Shown here piece by piece: positions 26,892 through 36,536 of a stretch of DNA of 64,000 bases. Each line of letters begins with the position of its first letter. The first letter of the stretch is position 1. The position numbers were made by a program, and so were the translations under genes. The stretch is from Candidatus Cloacimonadota bacterium (lineage in GTDB: Bacteria; Cloacimonadota; Cloacimonadia; Cloacimonadales; Cloacimonadaceae), in the NCBI GenBank assembly GCA_020532085.1, contig JAJBAV010000003.1, positions 1-64,000 of the forward strand, given 5' to 3'. The notes beneath the pieces were generated by a model, which saw nothing but the letters and a program-made list of their open reading frames with translations, had not been told where the DNA came from and did not search any database.

Positions 26892-27542
26892 ATGGCACTC
26901 AGATCATATGACTGGAAAGACCACGCCAACGCCCAATTCAGCAAGGCGCTGGCCCTGGCCATAACCCTCATGCTTTTTGCCTTCCTGGTGACACCCAGGA
27001 TGGAATCGCAACATAGCAAAGAAGAAACCGCCATGGCCGAAATGGCCGAAGCGCCACCTGACCAGCGTGAAAAGGAAGAAGACGTGCAGGAGCAGGAGAT
27101 CGAGATCGACATCCCGGTGTTCAGCGAAGAGCTGGCCACCGAAGACACTCCCGAGCTTGCGGAACAAAGAGCCCAGGCCTTGCAGATCTTCGGAAACTAC
27201 CAAGCCACGACCAGCAGCTCGCTGCAGGCCAGTGATGACGAACTGCCTCCGGGCTTCGAGCCCTATGAAGACGCTCCCGTTCCCATCGGCGGCATCAACC
27301 CTGTCTATCCGGACTTCGCCAAGCGGGCCGGGGTGCAGGGCACCGTGGTGCTGGAAGTGGAGGTTTACAAAGACGGCCGGGTGGGCAACGTGGAGGTTCA
27401 GAGATCAGTTCAGTCCGGTCCCGGGGGTTTGGATGAAGCGGCGATCGCCGCCGTCAAGGCCGCCCGGTTCCAGCCCGGCAAGATGAACGGCAACCCTGTG
27501 AACACACTGGTTATCCTACCTCTTGAATTCAGAATAAATTAA
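26892..27542 (+). CDS. tonB: TonB energy-transducing protein
   Basis: 216 residues. A cytoplasmic N terminus, one membrane anchor (~19-35, ALALAITLMLFAFLV) and a Glu/Pro linker (REKEEDVQEQEIEIDIP) lead to a TonB C-terminal domain (~125-216: GGINPVYPDFAKRAGVQGTV, VYKDGRVGNVEV, AAIAAVKAARFQPGKMNG). That domain contacts the receptor's TonB box. Residues from IPVFSEELA onward are copied almost exactly, 133 residues with one change, in the lipoprotein encoded at 36828-37832 on the other strand. Confidence 0.93.
   Translation: MALRSYDWKDHANAQFSKALALAITLMLFAFLVTPRMESQHSKEETAMAEMAEAPPDQREKEEDVQEQEIEIDIPVFSEELATEDTPELAEQRAQALQIFGNYQATTSSSLQASDDELPPGFEPYEDAPVPIGGINPVYPDFAKRAGVQGTVVLEVEVYKDGRVGNVEVQRSVQSGPGGLDEAAIAAVKAARFQPGKMNGNPVNTLVILPLEFRIN
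27111..27509 (+). repeat. 399-base inverted duplication, arm 1 (tonB)
   Basis: This part of tonB is near-identical to 37259-36861 on the opposite strand. Over the stretches compared by eye only isolated base differences were seen (for example AAAGAGCCC versus AAAGGGCCC). The arms are about 9.3 kb apart in inverted orientation. Confidence 0.85.
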
Positions 27543-27561
27543 TATACATTGGGAGTATTGC

Positions 27562-30500
27562 ATGAAGTTTAACAAATTAGCGTTCTGCCTGCTGCTGGCG
27601 TTGCTGATCTCCGGAACAGCTTTCGCGGCGATGGCGGAATCTTCATCAGGGACCAAGAAACTGGACCTTTCCCTTTACCATAATGTGGGTAACATTTGGC
27701 TGCGGGTGAGTAACTACGGTTTCTTCGGCTCTGGAGACGACGTGGTGCCTCAATACCCGTCGCTGGAGTACCCCGGTGGCAGTGGTATCGACTACCTCTA
27801 CCAGGGCGCGCTCTGGTTCGGCGCCAAGAAATACCGCCGCGACGATGCCGGCAGAAAACTCTACTGGAGAGCTGTGAATCCCAGCGCCGACAGCACCTCG
27901 ACGGTCGCTGAAGGCACCGCGGGCTGGCAGCCCTGGATGAAACCAGTGGTGGACACCCTGGTCACCGTCGGCTTTGATGGCGACGCGGACCTCTATGAGT
28001 TCCTGCCTGCCTACAATCCTCTGGTGGCAGGTAACGCCGAGGCTGTGGACATGTACAACGCCTACAATTCCCTGGACGGGATCGCCACCGCCAGCACCCG
28101 CTTTCATAAACGGGGCGAAGATGACGACGGTGACGGCATCATCGACGAAGACTTTGTAGGCTACACCTTCCCGCTCAGGACGGCCAACGAATTGCCCAGC
28201 CAGTTCCAGTCTTTCGGCGGGCAGTACATCGCCAATACCCAAAACTTCAACATCATCAATGAAGGCACCAATTCCGAGATCTGGTTTCCCTTGGGCTTCA
28301 TGGAATTGTCCGATACATCACATAACACTTACGACTTTTCCAATCCTTACGACGACGACGGTGACGGCCAGGTGGACGAAGACGGAGCTCCTGTTTCCGA
28401 GCAGGACTTCATTTCCTTCTACTACGACTACTGCCCCCTCGGCACCGTGGGTGACAGGGATCTGGGCCAGTCCAGAAGCACCAACCGTCACTATCCGCTC
28501 AACGTGCGCGTGAGGCAGATGTCCTACCAGTGGAGTTACGACTACATCAAGAACCTGGTTTATGTGGAATTCAACGTTACCAACATGAATATCGCCACCC
28601 AGGACAGCCTGTTTGATTGCGCCATGGGCATCTACATGGACTGCGACACCGGCCCCCAGAGCATGGGCTCGGAAAAAGCCGCCGATGACAAATCCGGCTA
28701 CGTGAAGGGTGAAGGCTACGAATTTGCCTACACCTACGACGCCGACGGCGACGGCGGACTCACCACCGGCCGCGTGGGCGCCCGTGTTTGCACCCCGGAC
28801 CCCGAACAGCTTCAGTTCCATTGCTGGTACTGGAAGGTCGGAGACGGTCCGGATGACTCCAACCCCTACAACTGGAACTTCTCCCCGCAGCGCACGGCCA
28901 ACGAGAAATACTGGCTGCTGACGGGGAGGAACCCCAATGAGACCAAATACACGCCCCTGCGCCCCGAGCAGGCCGACCAGACTGAATGGGAACAGCCCAC
29001 CCCCAACGACACCCGGTTCCTGTTCTCCTTCTACGGCGACCAGGAAGGTATGACCAATCCCTCCGAAAGTTCCTGGAACCTCGCTCCCGGCAAGACCATG
29101 AAGATCGTGGTCGCCGTGTTCCCCGGTGACGACCAGGAAGACCTCAAACGCACGGCGCGCTGGGCCAAGGACATCTACGGCAAGCCCCAAACCCTCACCA
29201 CTGTGATATTGCCGGATACCTTCCCACACTACAATCCGCCGGAACCCCCGGAAATCCCCAAACTCTTTGCTGAAATGGCCGACAACGGCAACCGCATCGA
29301 CCTCTACTGGGATAACCGCGGCGAATTCTCCTACGATACCAAGACCGTTTCCAGCGCCGTCATCGGCTGGCAAAACCCCTCCAGTCCCCAACTGGAACCA
29401 GGCTTGGATTCCGATCCCAACGCGGTTGACTGGAGCGGCTATCCCGTCGAGTTCCAGCCGCCGGCTTCGGCCGACTCTCTCGCGTTCAACATGAACGCCA
29501 CCGTCAATCCTTACACAGCCCACAGGCTCCGCCACGATTTCCAGGGCTACACCACCTGGGGCAGAAGCGGCAGCGGATCGCAGGAAGACTGGACCATGAT
29601 GGAACGCTGGGACAGGATCGAGACTCCCCAGGACCTGCTGGATTACCAGGTGAACTTCAACCATCCGAATGATTCCCTGCATGTGAATTACGGCGGCTAT
29701 CTGGGTATCGACAAAGGCCTTCCCAACCGGAATGCCTGGGCGAATACCGACGATTACGGCCTTTATACGGTTCTGGATGAAAACTATCATTACTCCCCCA
29801 ATCCCGCAGATGTGTTCTATGGCTGGCCGATCTACAACCCTGCCGTGGAATGGAGCGAGGACCTTGAGGTTGAGGCGCAGGCCATAGCAGATGCTAACGC
29901 GACCCTGCCGGATTTCATGATCAAGAACCTTCAGGCCCGCCTCTTCAAGCATCCGGACATGCGGCCGGAGATCTTTGACGAGTTGTACGACTCCAAGATG
30001 ATCCCCCTGCCGGGACATGGCGGCCAGGTGAACATACCGGGCAGCACTCCCCCCACAACGGATGAACTGGCCACCCTGGCTGAACTCAAGGATGAAAGGC
30101 TGGCCCGCAGATATTACCGCTCCGCCATCATCAACCCCCGCAAGGGTGTGGAATACTACGTGGCCGTAACTGCTTACGACCGCGGCATCCCCTCCAACGA
30201 CCTGAACTTCCTGGAAACCGGACGCGACGCCGATGCCAACATGAAGATCTTCTTCCCCGGCACGCTCGCCCAGGAATCCATGGACAACATCTACGTGGTG
30301 CCCAATCCCTACATCGGCAGAAGCAGCTTCGACGGCCGCCGCGACAACGACGAAAAAGGCGATAAAAGCCGCCGTCTCTGGTTCATAAATCTGCCCATGG
30401 AATGCAAGATCCGCATCTACACCCTGGCCGGCGACCTGGTTCAAGAACTGGATCACAACGGCGCTTACCAAGCCGATATCATCACGGTTTCCAAAGCCGC

Positions 30501-30648
30501 CACCCAGGGCATCTCCGCCAGCGGCATGCACGACTGGAACCTGCTGTCCAAGCACAATCAGATCATAGCGCCCGGAGTGTATCTCTACTCCGTGCAAAAC
30601 AAGGCCGACAACAAGATCAAGGTCGGCAAGTTCGTCATCATCAAATAG
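27562..30648 (+). CDS. large secreted protein with Asp-rich calcium-type motifs and C-terminal sorting domain
   Basis: 1028 residues with a signal peptide (KLAFCLLLALLISGTAFA). The N-terminal part contains several calcium-loop-like strings: DDDGDGIIDEDF, DDDGDGQVDEDG and DADGDGG. The C terminus (VVPNPYIGRSSF, IRIYTLAGDLVQEL, APGVYLYSVQNKADNKIKVGKFVIIK) is a FlgD-like or type IX-like sorting domain. The body has no recognised catalytic signature. It lies 19 bases after tonB and 10 bases before a PorV-like gene, so it is probably the surface cargo or binding partner of this TonB locus, comparable in position to SusD-like proteins but unrelated by sequence. Confidence 0.75.
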   Translation: MKFNKLAFCLLLALLISGTAFAAMAESSSGTKKLDLSLYHNVGNIWLRVSNYGFFGSGDDVVPQYPSLEYPGGSGIDYLYQGALWFGAKKYRRDDAGRKLYWRAVNPSADSTSTVAEGTAGWQPWMKPVVDTLVTVGFDGDADLYEFLPAYNPLVAGNAEAVDMYNAYNSLDGIATASTRFHKRGEDDDGDGIIDEDFVGYTFPLRTANELPSQFQSFGGQYIANTQNFNIINEGTNSEIWFPLGFMELSDTSHNTYDFSNPYDDDGDGQVDEDGAPVSEQDFISFYYDYCPLGTVGDRDLGQSRSTNRHYPLNVRVRQMSYQWSYDYIKNLVYVEFNVTNMNIATQDSLFDCAMGIYMDCDTGPQSMGSEKAADDKSGYVKGEGYEFAYTYDADGDGGLTTGRVGARVCTPDPEQLQFHCWYWKVGDGPDDSNPYNWNFSPQRTANEKYWLLTGRNPNETKYTPLRPEQADQTEWEQPTPNDTRFLFSFYGDQEGMTNPSESSWNLAPGKTMKIVVAVFPGDDQEDLKRTARWAKDIYGKPQTLTTVILPDTFPHYNPPEPPEIPKLFAEMADNGNRIDLYWDNRGEFSYDTKTVSSAVIGWQNPSSPQLEPGLDSDPNAVDWSGYPVEFQPPASADSLAFNMNATVNPYTAHRLRHDFQGYTTWGRSGSGSQEDWTMMERWDRIETPQDLLDYQVNFNHPNDSLHVNYGGYLGIDKGLPNRNAWANTDDYGLYTVLDENYHYSPNPADVFYGWPIYNPAVEWSEDLEVEAQAIADANATLPDFMIKNLQARLFKHPDMRPEIFDELYDSKMIPLPGHGGQVNIPGSTPPTTDELATLAELKDERLARRYYRSAIINPRKGVEYYVAVTAYDRGIPSNDLNFLETGRDADANMKIFFPGTLAQESMDNIYVVPNPYIGRSSFDGRRDNDEKGDKSRRLWFINLPMECKIRIYTLAGDLVQELDHNGAYQADIITVSKAATQGISASGMHDWNLLSKHNQIIAPGVYLYSVQNKADNKIKVGKFVIIK

Positions 30649-30658
30649 GGGAGGAACA

Positions 30659-31690
30659 GTGAAAAAACATACCATACTGATCGTCGCTCTGGCTCTGATG
30701 CTGTTGCCTGGCCTTATTTCCGCCAAGCCTTTCGGCAAGGTGGGAACCGCGGCCTTGCAATTCCTCAAACTGGGCGTGGACGCCCGCGCCATCGGCATGG
30801 GCGAAGCCTTCACCGCGGTTACAGACGACGTTTCCTCTGTTTACTGGAACCCCGCCGGGCTTGCCCCCGCCTTCGAAAATCAGGTTCTGGCCTCTCACAC
30901 GAACTGGCCCGCCGGCATCATGCACGATTTCGTGGCCGGCACCTATACCAACGGCCCCTCCACCTTCGCGGCCTACGGATCCGTGCTGCACATGGACAAC
31001 ATGGACATCACCGATGAGGAGACCTTCGGGCCCACCGGCGAGCAATTCACCAACAGCAGCATGGCCTTTGGCCTCAACTACGCGCAGCAGTTCACCAACA
31101 AGTTTTCCGCCGGCATCGGTGTGAAATACCTGCGGGAAAACCTCTACACCTTCTCCGTGAACAGCTACGCCTTCGACGTCGGCTCCATCTACAACACCGG
31201 CTACAGAAACATCAAGATCGGCATGGCCCTGCGCAATTTCGGGCCCGACATCCGCTATCTGGTGGATGACGATGAAGACGGCGCCAACGATGAAGATCCC
31301 TTCGACCTCTTCGACAACGACGGCGACGGCCTGATCGACGAAGACGGGCAGGAACTCGATTCCAAGATACCCATGAGTTTCTCCCTGGGCATCTGCGGCG
31401 ACATCATGCGCACCGAAACCTCCCACTGGATAGTTTCGGCCCAGCTCGACAACGTGATCGACCGCATGGAAACCTGGAACCTTGGCACGGAATACAAGAT
31501 GGGCAACCTCTATCTCCGTGGCGGCTACCAACTAAACTACGATACCAACGGCTTCAGCGCCGGGGTCGGTTACCAGATCCCCACCCGCTTTGCCATCATC
31601 AATATCGACTATGCCTATACGGACATGGGCGCGCTGGCAGAAACATTCCTCAAAAGCGCCCACCGCCTGTCGATCAAATTCCGCTATTAA
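30659..31690 (+). CDS. PorV-like outer-membrane barrel with acidic calcium-type insertion
   Basis: 343 residues starting at GTG with GGGGAGGAACA upstream, signal peptide to ~22. The UPF0164/PorV motif GVDARAIGMGEAFTAVTDD followed by VSSVYWNPAG is clear, and the C terminus ends in an aromatic residue (LSIKFRY). At about residues 200-230 there is an unusual Asp-rich insertion (VDDDEDGANDEDPFD, DNDGDGLIDEDGQE), the same type of motif as in the upstream secreted protein. It may serve as a secretion shuttle or anchor for the cargo encoded next to it. Confidence 0.8.
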   Translation: MKKHTILIVALALMLLPGLISAKPFGKVGTAALQFLKLGVDARAIGMGEAFTAVTDDVSSVYWNPAGLAPAFENQVLASHTNWPAGIMHDFVAGTYTNGPSTFAAYGSVLHMDNMDITDEETFGPTGEQFTNSSMAFGLNYAQQFTNKFSAGIGVKYLRENLYTFSVNSYAFDVGSIYNTGYRNIKIGMALRNFGPDIRYLVDDDEDGANDEDPFDLFDNDGDGLIDEDGQELDSKIPMSFSLGICGDIMRTETSHWIVSAQLDNVIDRMETWNLGTEYKMGNLYLRGGYQLNYDTNGFSAGVGYQIPTRFAIINIDYAYTDMGALAETFLKSAHRLSIKFRY

Positions 31691-31721
31691 GCAAATGACC
31701 CTATAAATAATGGAGGTAAGA

Positions 31722-33935
31722 ATGAAAAAAACCTTATTGGTCATATTAACGCTCGGCTTCATCTTCTCCTTCGCGTTCGCGAAGGAAATGATGCCCGCCA
31801 CAAACCTGAAGGAAATGCCGGTTCTCATGGAGGACCAGGTCCCCGTGGATCCCAGCACCGTGTTTCCCACCGTGCAGACCCGCACCGCGCCGGAATATAC
31901 CTTCTCAAAACTGCCCACTGCCATCATCACCAACTACTACGACTACATGATCGGCAGCTACAACGGCCTGCCCCTCAGGATCATCCCCGATGTAGCCGGG
32001 GGCGGATATTTCATGAGCTATCACGGCCGGCGCCAGCCCACCAGCACCCGCCGCGCCTTCTACGCCTACATCGACGCCCAGGGCAACGTGGTGAATAACA
32101 ACGAGATCACCAGCGTGCAGAACAACGAAGGCTACGCCACCGTGTCCGTGGATCCCGTTTCCGGGAAACCCCTCTACGCCTGGCACTGCAACACAGACGC
32201 AGATGACGAGTATGAGGTCCAGTTTGCCTCCGATGCCTTCATTGCCGGCATCTCCGGCCTCTTCAACGACCTCCAGGTCACCATCGACAACCCCTACACC
32301 ATCACCTCCCCCAGCGGAGTGACCACCACCGCCAACGAGTTCATCTGGCCCACGGCTCAGATCGGACCCTCACCGGTGGCCGGCAAGAGAAGGGTGTACC
32401 TGGCCGCCAGGAACTCCGTCTATGAAACCTTCGGCCCCTCCGAAAACCTGATGGTCGCCTTTGCCGATTTCGACGGCAACGACGTCGAAAACGGTGTGGC
32501 TTTGACCTGGAGCCAGGTCTCCATCCCCGAGATGAACGACTGGAACGTTGACGACCAGTGGCGCCGTCCCTTCCACGCCATCACCACCGACAACGCCGGC
32601 AATGTTTACTATGCCGGTTACCACTTCGCCACCGAAGCCGACGGCACCACCAACATCCGCGAAGCCGACTTGGATGTCTTCGTCTGCCCGAACTACGGCC
32701 AGGGCACCTGGACCCGCGTGAGCGGCTACAGCTGGATCCCTTCCTGGAACCCGATCGGCCAGCAAGGCCAGACCAACGGCTATTTCGTGGACGACAGCAG
32801 CATCGGCTATGCCGATTCCCTGCTTGTCTGGGCCATTGCCAACGCCGCCCACATCAATGCCGGAGTGGACAACAACGGCCGCATCCACGTTTTGGGAACC
32901 TGGGCCCAATCCACCAAAGATGGCGGATACTGGCAGGACTTCCAGGTGGTGAAAGAATTCGTGTTCGATCCCGCCACCCAAGACTTCTCAGTTAAAGACG
33001 TGTTTCCACAGAAGAACCCCGCCGACACCTTCAACCAGTGCTTTGTGCCTTGGGACATGGAACCGCCCTGGGGTACTCCAGAGTATTTCCAGGCTGACGA
33101 CGGCAACTACTACCTGACCATCGCTGCCGCCGGCGGCGGGCATCCTGGACTTAAATGGCCCTTCCCCCACTGGGATACAGCGGCCCACGGTGATGCCATG
33201 CTCTTCCACTACAACAACACCAAGGTCACCAATGCCAACGACCAGGGCATGATGGCCGCTGTCTGGCAGGACGCTCAGCGCGCCCGCTGGTTCAACTTCG
33301 AATCCGATACCGATTACGCCGCCTACGCCAACACTCCCGAGATCTACATTTCAGTTTCTCCGGACAACGGCGACACCTGGAGCGAGCCCATCATCATCAA
33401 CAACGTGGAAACCACCCAATTCTCCGGGATCAAACCCATGTGGGTCTATCCCGCGGATGAAGTTATCTACACCGGCATGCAAGGCCAGAACATGGTTGGA
33501 AAGCTTGGCGTGATGTTCTACAACGACTTCACCTGGGGTTCCAACGCCATCACCCCTTCCTACCATCCCACCCCGGATGGCGGCGAAGTGATGTTCATGG
33601 AACTGCAGATCGTCTTCCCGCTTGGCTCTGCCGACGGCGAAAACACTGCCCCCGCCATCACCCGCATGCTGCATCAGAACTACCCCAACCCCTTCAATCC
33701 TGAAACCACCATCAGTTTCGATCTGCCCAAGGCCGGCCCCGCCAACCTTTCCGTGTACAACGTGAAAGGCCAGCTGGTGAAGACCCTCGCGGACGGAAAC
33801 CTGGATTTCGGCAAGCAGAGCTTCGTCTGGAACGGCACCGACAACAACGGTCGCAACGTTACCAGCGGCATCTATTTCTACCGCCTCACTGCCAACGGCA
33901 GCGTGGAGACCAAGAAAATGATGCTGATGAAATAA
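31722..33935 (+). CDS. secreted surface protein with type IX sorting domain (paralogue 1)
   Basis: 737 residues. The ATG at 31722 with GGAGG upstream is preferred to the ATG at 31710 because it opens a normal signal peptide ([20 protein letters not shown]). The body has beta-propeller or sialidase-like features such as [17 protein letters not shown]-type Asp-box strings ([14 protein letters not shown]). The sorting domain spans [20 protein letters not shown] to KKMMLMK. It shares its N-terminal block ([19 protein letters not shown]), core and C terminus with the next gene, so the two arose by tandem duplication. A terminator follows at 33957. Confidence 0.8.
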   Translation: MKKTLLVILTLGFIFSFAFAKEMMPATNLKEMPVLMEDQVPVDPSTVFPTVQTRTAPEYTFSKLPTAIITNYYDYMIGSYNGLPLRIIPDVAGGGYFMSYHGRRQPTSTRRAFYAYIDAQGNVVNNNEITSVQNNEGYATVSVDPVSGKPLYAWHCNTDADDEYEVQFASDAFIAGISGLFNDLQVTIDNPYTITSPSGVTTTANEFIWPTAQIGPSPVAGKRRVYLAARNSVYETFGPSENLMVAFADFDGNDVENGVALTWSQVSIPEMNDWNVDDQWRRPFHAITTDNAGNVYYAGYHFATEADGTTNIREADLDVFVCPNYGQGTWTRVSGYSWIPSWNPIGQQGQTNGYFVDDSSIGYADSLLVWAIANAAHINAGVDNNGRIHVLGTWAQSTKDGGYWQDFQVVKEFVFDPATQDFSVKDVFPQKNPADTFNQCFVPWDMEPPWGTPEYFQADDGNYYLTIAAAGGGHPGLKWPFPHWDTAAHGDAMLFHYNNTKVTNANDQGMMAAVWQDAQRARWFNFESDTDYAAYANTPEIYISVSPDNGDTWSEPIIINNVETTQFSGIKPMWVYPADEVIYTGMQGQNMVGKLGVMFYNDFTWGSNAITPSYHPTPDGGEVMFMELQIVFPLGSADGENTAPAITRMLHQNYPNPFNPETTISFDLPKAGPANLSVYNVKGQLVKTLADGNLDFGKQSFVWNGTDNNGRNVTSGIYFYRLTANGSVETKKMMLMK

Positions 33936-33956
33936 GACTTCGCCAGATAAACAATC

Positions 33957-33985
33957 ACCCGGGTGCTCGCGCCCGGGTTTTTTTT
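33957..33985 (+). terminator. rho-independent terminator
   Basis: ACCCGGG (33957-33963) pairs with CCCGGGT (33972-33978), followed by an uninterrupted T run to 33985. It ends the receptor-to-paralogue 1 transcript. Confidence 0.85.
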
Positions 33986-34131
33986 GTCCGCGCACAAGGA
34001 AGTCCCAACTGATTTTTTGCTTGACAATTATTGACGGGCTGACGAAGCTACGTTCTTGGTGGCCTCGGCCCTTATAAACTGGCAGGCCGCTGATTCATAG
34101 GTTGGATAAGTTACTTGTAATGAGTTTTTTG

Positions 34132-34142
34132 CCCCCCCCCCC
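34132..34142 (+). repeat. poly(C)11 tract upstream of surface-protein gene
   Basis: Eleven consecutive C preceded by a run of six T and one G lies 53 bases before the ATG at 34196. Homopolymers of this length are prone to slipped-strand changes in length, or to sequencing error. Confidence 0.9.
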
Positions 34143-34195
34143 TCGTGGGAAAGGCCCCCTCTGTTAACCCAACAACAAAAGATATGGAGAGAACC

Positions 34196-36373
34196 ATGAA
34201 ACGCATTTGTTTATTCATGCTGGTCCTGGCCCTTCTGCCAGCCTTGGCGCTGGCCGAGACCATGGTCCCGGGACCCCAGCCCAAACCCCTGCCCAGCCCC
34301 CAGGGAATGCGGATGCCGGCACTGCGCGACGCACCCGCTTACACCTTCACAAAACTGCCCACCGCCATAATCACCAACTACTACGACTACATGATCGGCA
34401 GCTACAACGAACTGCCCCTGGCAGTGATCCCTGATGTGGCCGGTGGCGGATATTTCATGACCTATCACGGCCGCCGCCAAGCCACCAGCACCCGCCGCGT
34501 GTTTTACACCTATCTGGACCCCGCAGGCAACGTGATCAACAACAACGAGATCACCAGCGTCCAGAATCATGAAGGTTTTCCCGCTTTGTCGATCGATCAG
34601 GTTTCCGGAAAACCCCTCTATGCCTGGCACGCCAATGCCGACGCGGATGCCCAGAACGAAACCCAGTTCACTTCCGACGCCTTCATCGCCGGCATCTCCG
34701 GCCTCTTCAACGACCTTTCCCTGGCCTGCGACGCCCCCGTGATCATTGATCCGCCCAACGCCGATCCCACTTCTGACAATGAATTCATCTGGCCCTGCAT
34801 GGTGATCGGACCTTCGCCGGTGGCCGGAAAACGCCGCGTCTATGTGGGCATGCGCAACTACATCTCCCACGCCTTGAATGGCAGCCCCAGCGAAAACATG
34901 TACATCTCCTACGCCGACTTCAACGGCGACGATATCGAGATGGGAACCGCGTTGAACTGGAGCCACACCACCATCCCGGAACAGGACGCCTGGAACCACG
35001 ACACCGTGGAATTCCGCCGTCCCACCGGAGTCCTCACCACGGATAACGCCGGCAACCTTTACTGGGCCGGCCACCACGTGGCTTACGACGCCGCCGACAA
35101 CGACCTCGGCGAAGCCGACATGGACGTGTACGTTTGCCCGAACTACGGCCAGGGTACCTGGACCCGCTACAGCGACTTTGCCAACATCCCCACCATCAAT
35201 CCCAACCAAGCCCCCGGCGACACCACCGGATATTACACCAATCCCGATGAAGGCGAAATCCCTTACGGAGACAACGGCGAAATGTACTGGGGCCTCTCCA
35301 ACTCCGGTCACTTCAACGTTGTGGTGGGCCAAGACGGCAAGATCCACGTTCCCGGCATCTGGGCCCTGCAGGCCTACAGCGGATACTACTATCCCGCCCT
35401 GCAATTCGTTAAGGAATACGTTTACGACATCAACACCCACGAGTTCGAGATCCGCGACATCTATCCCCAGCAGGATCCCAGCGACACCTTCAACGGCACC
35501 TTCACCCCCTGGGACATGGAAGCGCCCTGGGGCGAGGTGGACCAATTTGCCGATGACGGCGCTGGTGGCTTCTTCCCCGCGATGTTCACCGACTGGCCTT
35601 TCCCGCACTGGGACCAGGCCGCCCACACCGACTTGATGTTCTTTCACTATAACAACATCAAAGTCTCCGAGCCCAACGATCATGGCATGATGGTTTGCAT
35701 CTGGCAGGATTCAGACCGTGCCCGGATGTTCAACTACTACTCCGATACCGATTACGCCGCCTTCGCCCAAACCCCCGAGATCTACATCGCCGCGTCCCCC
35801 GACAACGGCAACACCTGGAGCGAGCCCATCTCCTTGAACAATGTGGAAACCCCGCAAATGGCCGGCATCAAGCCGATGTACGTCTATCCCGCGGACAAGG
35901 TGATCTACACCGGAATGCAGGGCGCGCACGAGGTCGGCAAGATCGGCGTGATGTTCTACAATGATTTCACCTGGGGCTCAAACGTGAACGCGCCCGCCTA
36001 CCATCCCACCCCGGATGGCGGCGAAGTGATGTTCATGGAGCTCGAGATCGTCTTCCCGCTCGGCTCCGCCTCCGACGATCCGACCGTGCCCTCCGTGGCC
36101 AGCCTGCTGCTGCAAAACTACCCCAACCCCTTCAACCCCGAAACCACCATCAGTTTTGACATGCCGGCCTCCGGGCCAGCCCGCCTTGAAATCTACAACG
36201 TCAAAGGCCAGCTGGTCAAAACCCTGGCTGACGCCAACCACGATTTCGGCCGCCACGCCTACGTCTGGAACGGCACCGACAACGGTGGGAACAGCGTCTC
36301 CAGCGGCATCTACTTCTATCGCCTGGCCACCAACGGCCACAGCGAAAGCCGCAAGATGATGCTGATGAAATAA
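34196..36373 (+). CDS. secreted surface protein with type IX sorting domain (paralogue 2)
   Basis: 725 residues. The ATG at 34196 follows GGAGAG, and the protein opens with signal peptide MKRICLFMLVLALLPALALA. It parallels the preceding gene along its length ([53 protein letters not shown]) and has the same sorting domain ([40 protein letters not shown]). Asp-box strings suggest a sialidase-like propeller fold without evidence of catalysis. It is separated from paralogue 1 by a terminator and a poly(C) tract, so it is probably transcribed on its own. Confidence 0.8.
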   Translation: MKRICLFMLVLALLPALALAETMVPGPQPKPLPSPQGMRMPALRDAPAYTFTKLPTAIITNYYDYMIGSYNELPLAVIPDVAGGGYFMTYHGRRQATSTRRVFYTYLDPAGNVINNNEITSVQNHEGFPALSIDQVSGKPLYAWHANADADAQNETQFTSDAFIAGISGLFNDLSLACDAPVIIDPPNADPTSDNEFIWPCMVIGPSPVAGKRRVYVGMRNYISHALNGSPSENMYISYADFNGDDIEMGTALNWSHTTIPEQDAWNHDTVEFRRPTGVLTTDNAGNLYWAGHHVAYDAADNDLGEADMDVYVCPNYGQGTWTRYSDFANIPTINPNQAPGDTTGYYTNPDEGEIPYGDNGEMYWGLSNSGHFNVVVGQDGKIHVPGIWALQAYSGYYYPALQFVKEYVYDINTHEFEIRDIYPQQDPSDTFNGTFTPWDMEAPWGEVDQFADDGAGGFFPAMFTDWPFPHWDQAAHTDLMFFHYNNIKVSEPNDHGMMVCIWQDSDRARMFNYYSDTDYAAFAQTPEIYIAASPDNGNTWSEPISLNNVETPQMAGIKPMYVYPADKVIYTGMQGAHEVGKIGVMFYNDFTWGSNVNAPAYHPTPDGGEVMFMELEIVFPLGSASDDPTVPSVASLLLQNYPNPFNPETTISFDMPASGPARLEIYNVKGQLVKTLADANHDFGRHAYVWNGTDNGGNSVSSGIYFYRLATNGHSESRKMMLMK

Positions 36374-36410
36374 ACTCAACTGACCGGATCTTATCCGGTT
36401 GACATATCCC

Positions 36411-36438
36411 GGGACGGCTATTTTGGCCGTCCCTTTTT
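36411..36438 (+). terminator. rho-independent terminator
   Basis: GGGACGGC (36411-36418) pairs with GCCGTCCC (36426-36433), followed by TTTTT. It lies 38 bases after the stop of paralogue 2. Confidence 0.85.
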
Positions 36439-36463
36439 CCATGTTTTCCCGCCCGGCCCCAAG

Positions 36464-36536
36464 TATCAATACGGTATCAATACGGAATCATTACGGATGA
36501 AATCCGTATTGATTCCGTATTGATACCGTATTGATA
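36464..36536. repeat. 35-bp near-perfect palindrome built of three ATCAATACGG units per arm
   Basis: The left arm 36464-36498 and right arm 36502-36536 are complementary with one mismatch and a 3-base loop. Each arm carries three successive copies of ATCAATACGG or a one-base variant. The A/T-rich composition differs from the flanks. Confidence 0.9.

Noticed and set aside
28318-30813. 831-codon minus-strand open frame across the large secreted protein gene
   Set aside because: The same antisense effect applies. The plus-strand protein has a signal peptide and sorting domain, and the minus frame has neither.
36465-36535. Repeated ATCAATACGG units considered as a CRISPR array
   Set aside because: The units are contiguous with no spacers and the second half is the inverted complement. 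It is a palindrome, not an array. No cas genes are present.
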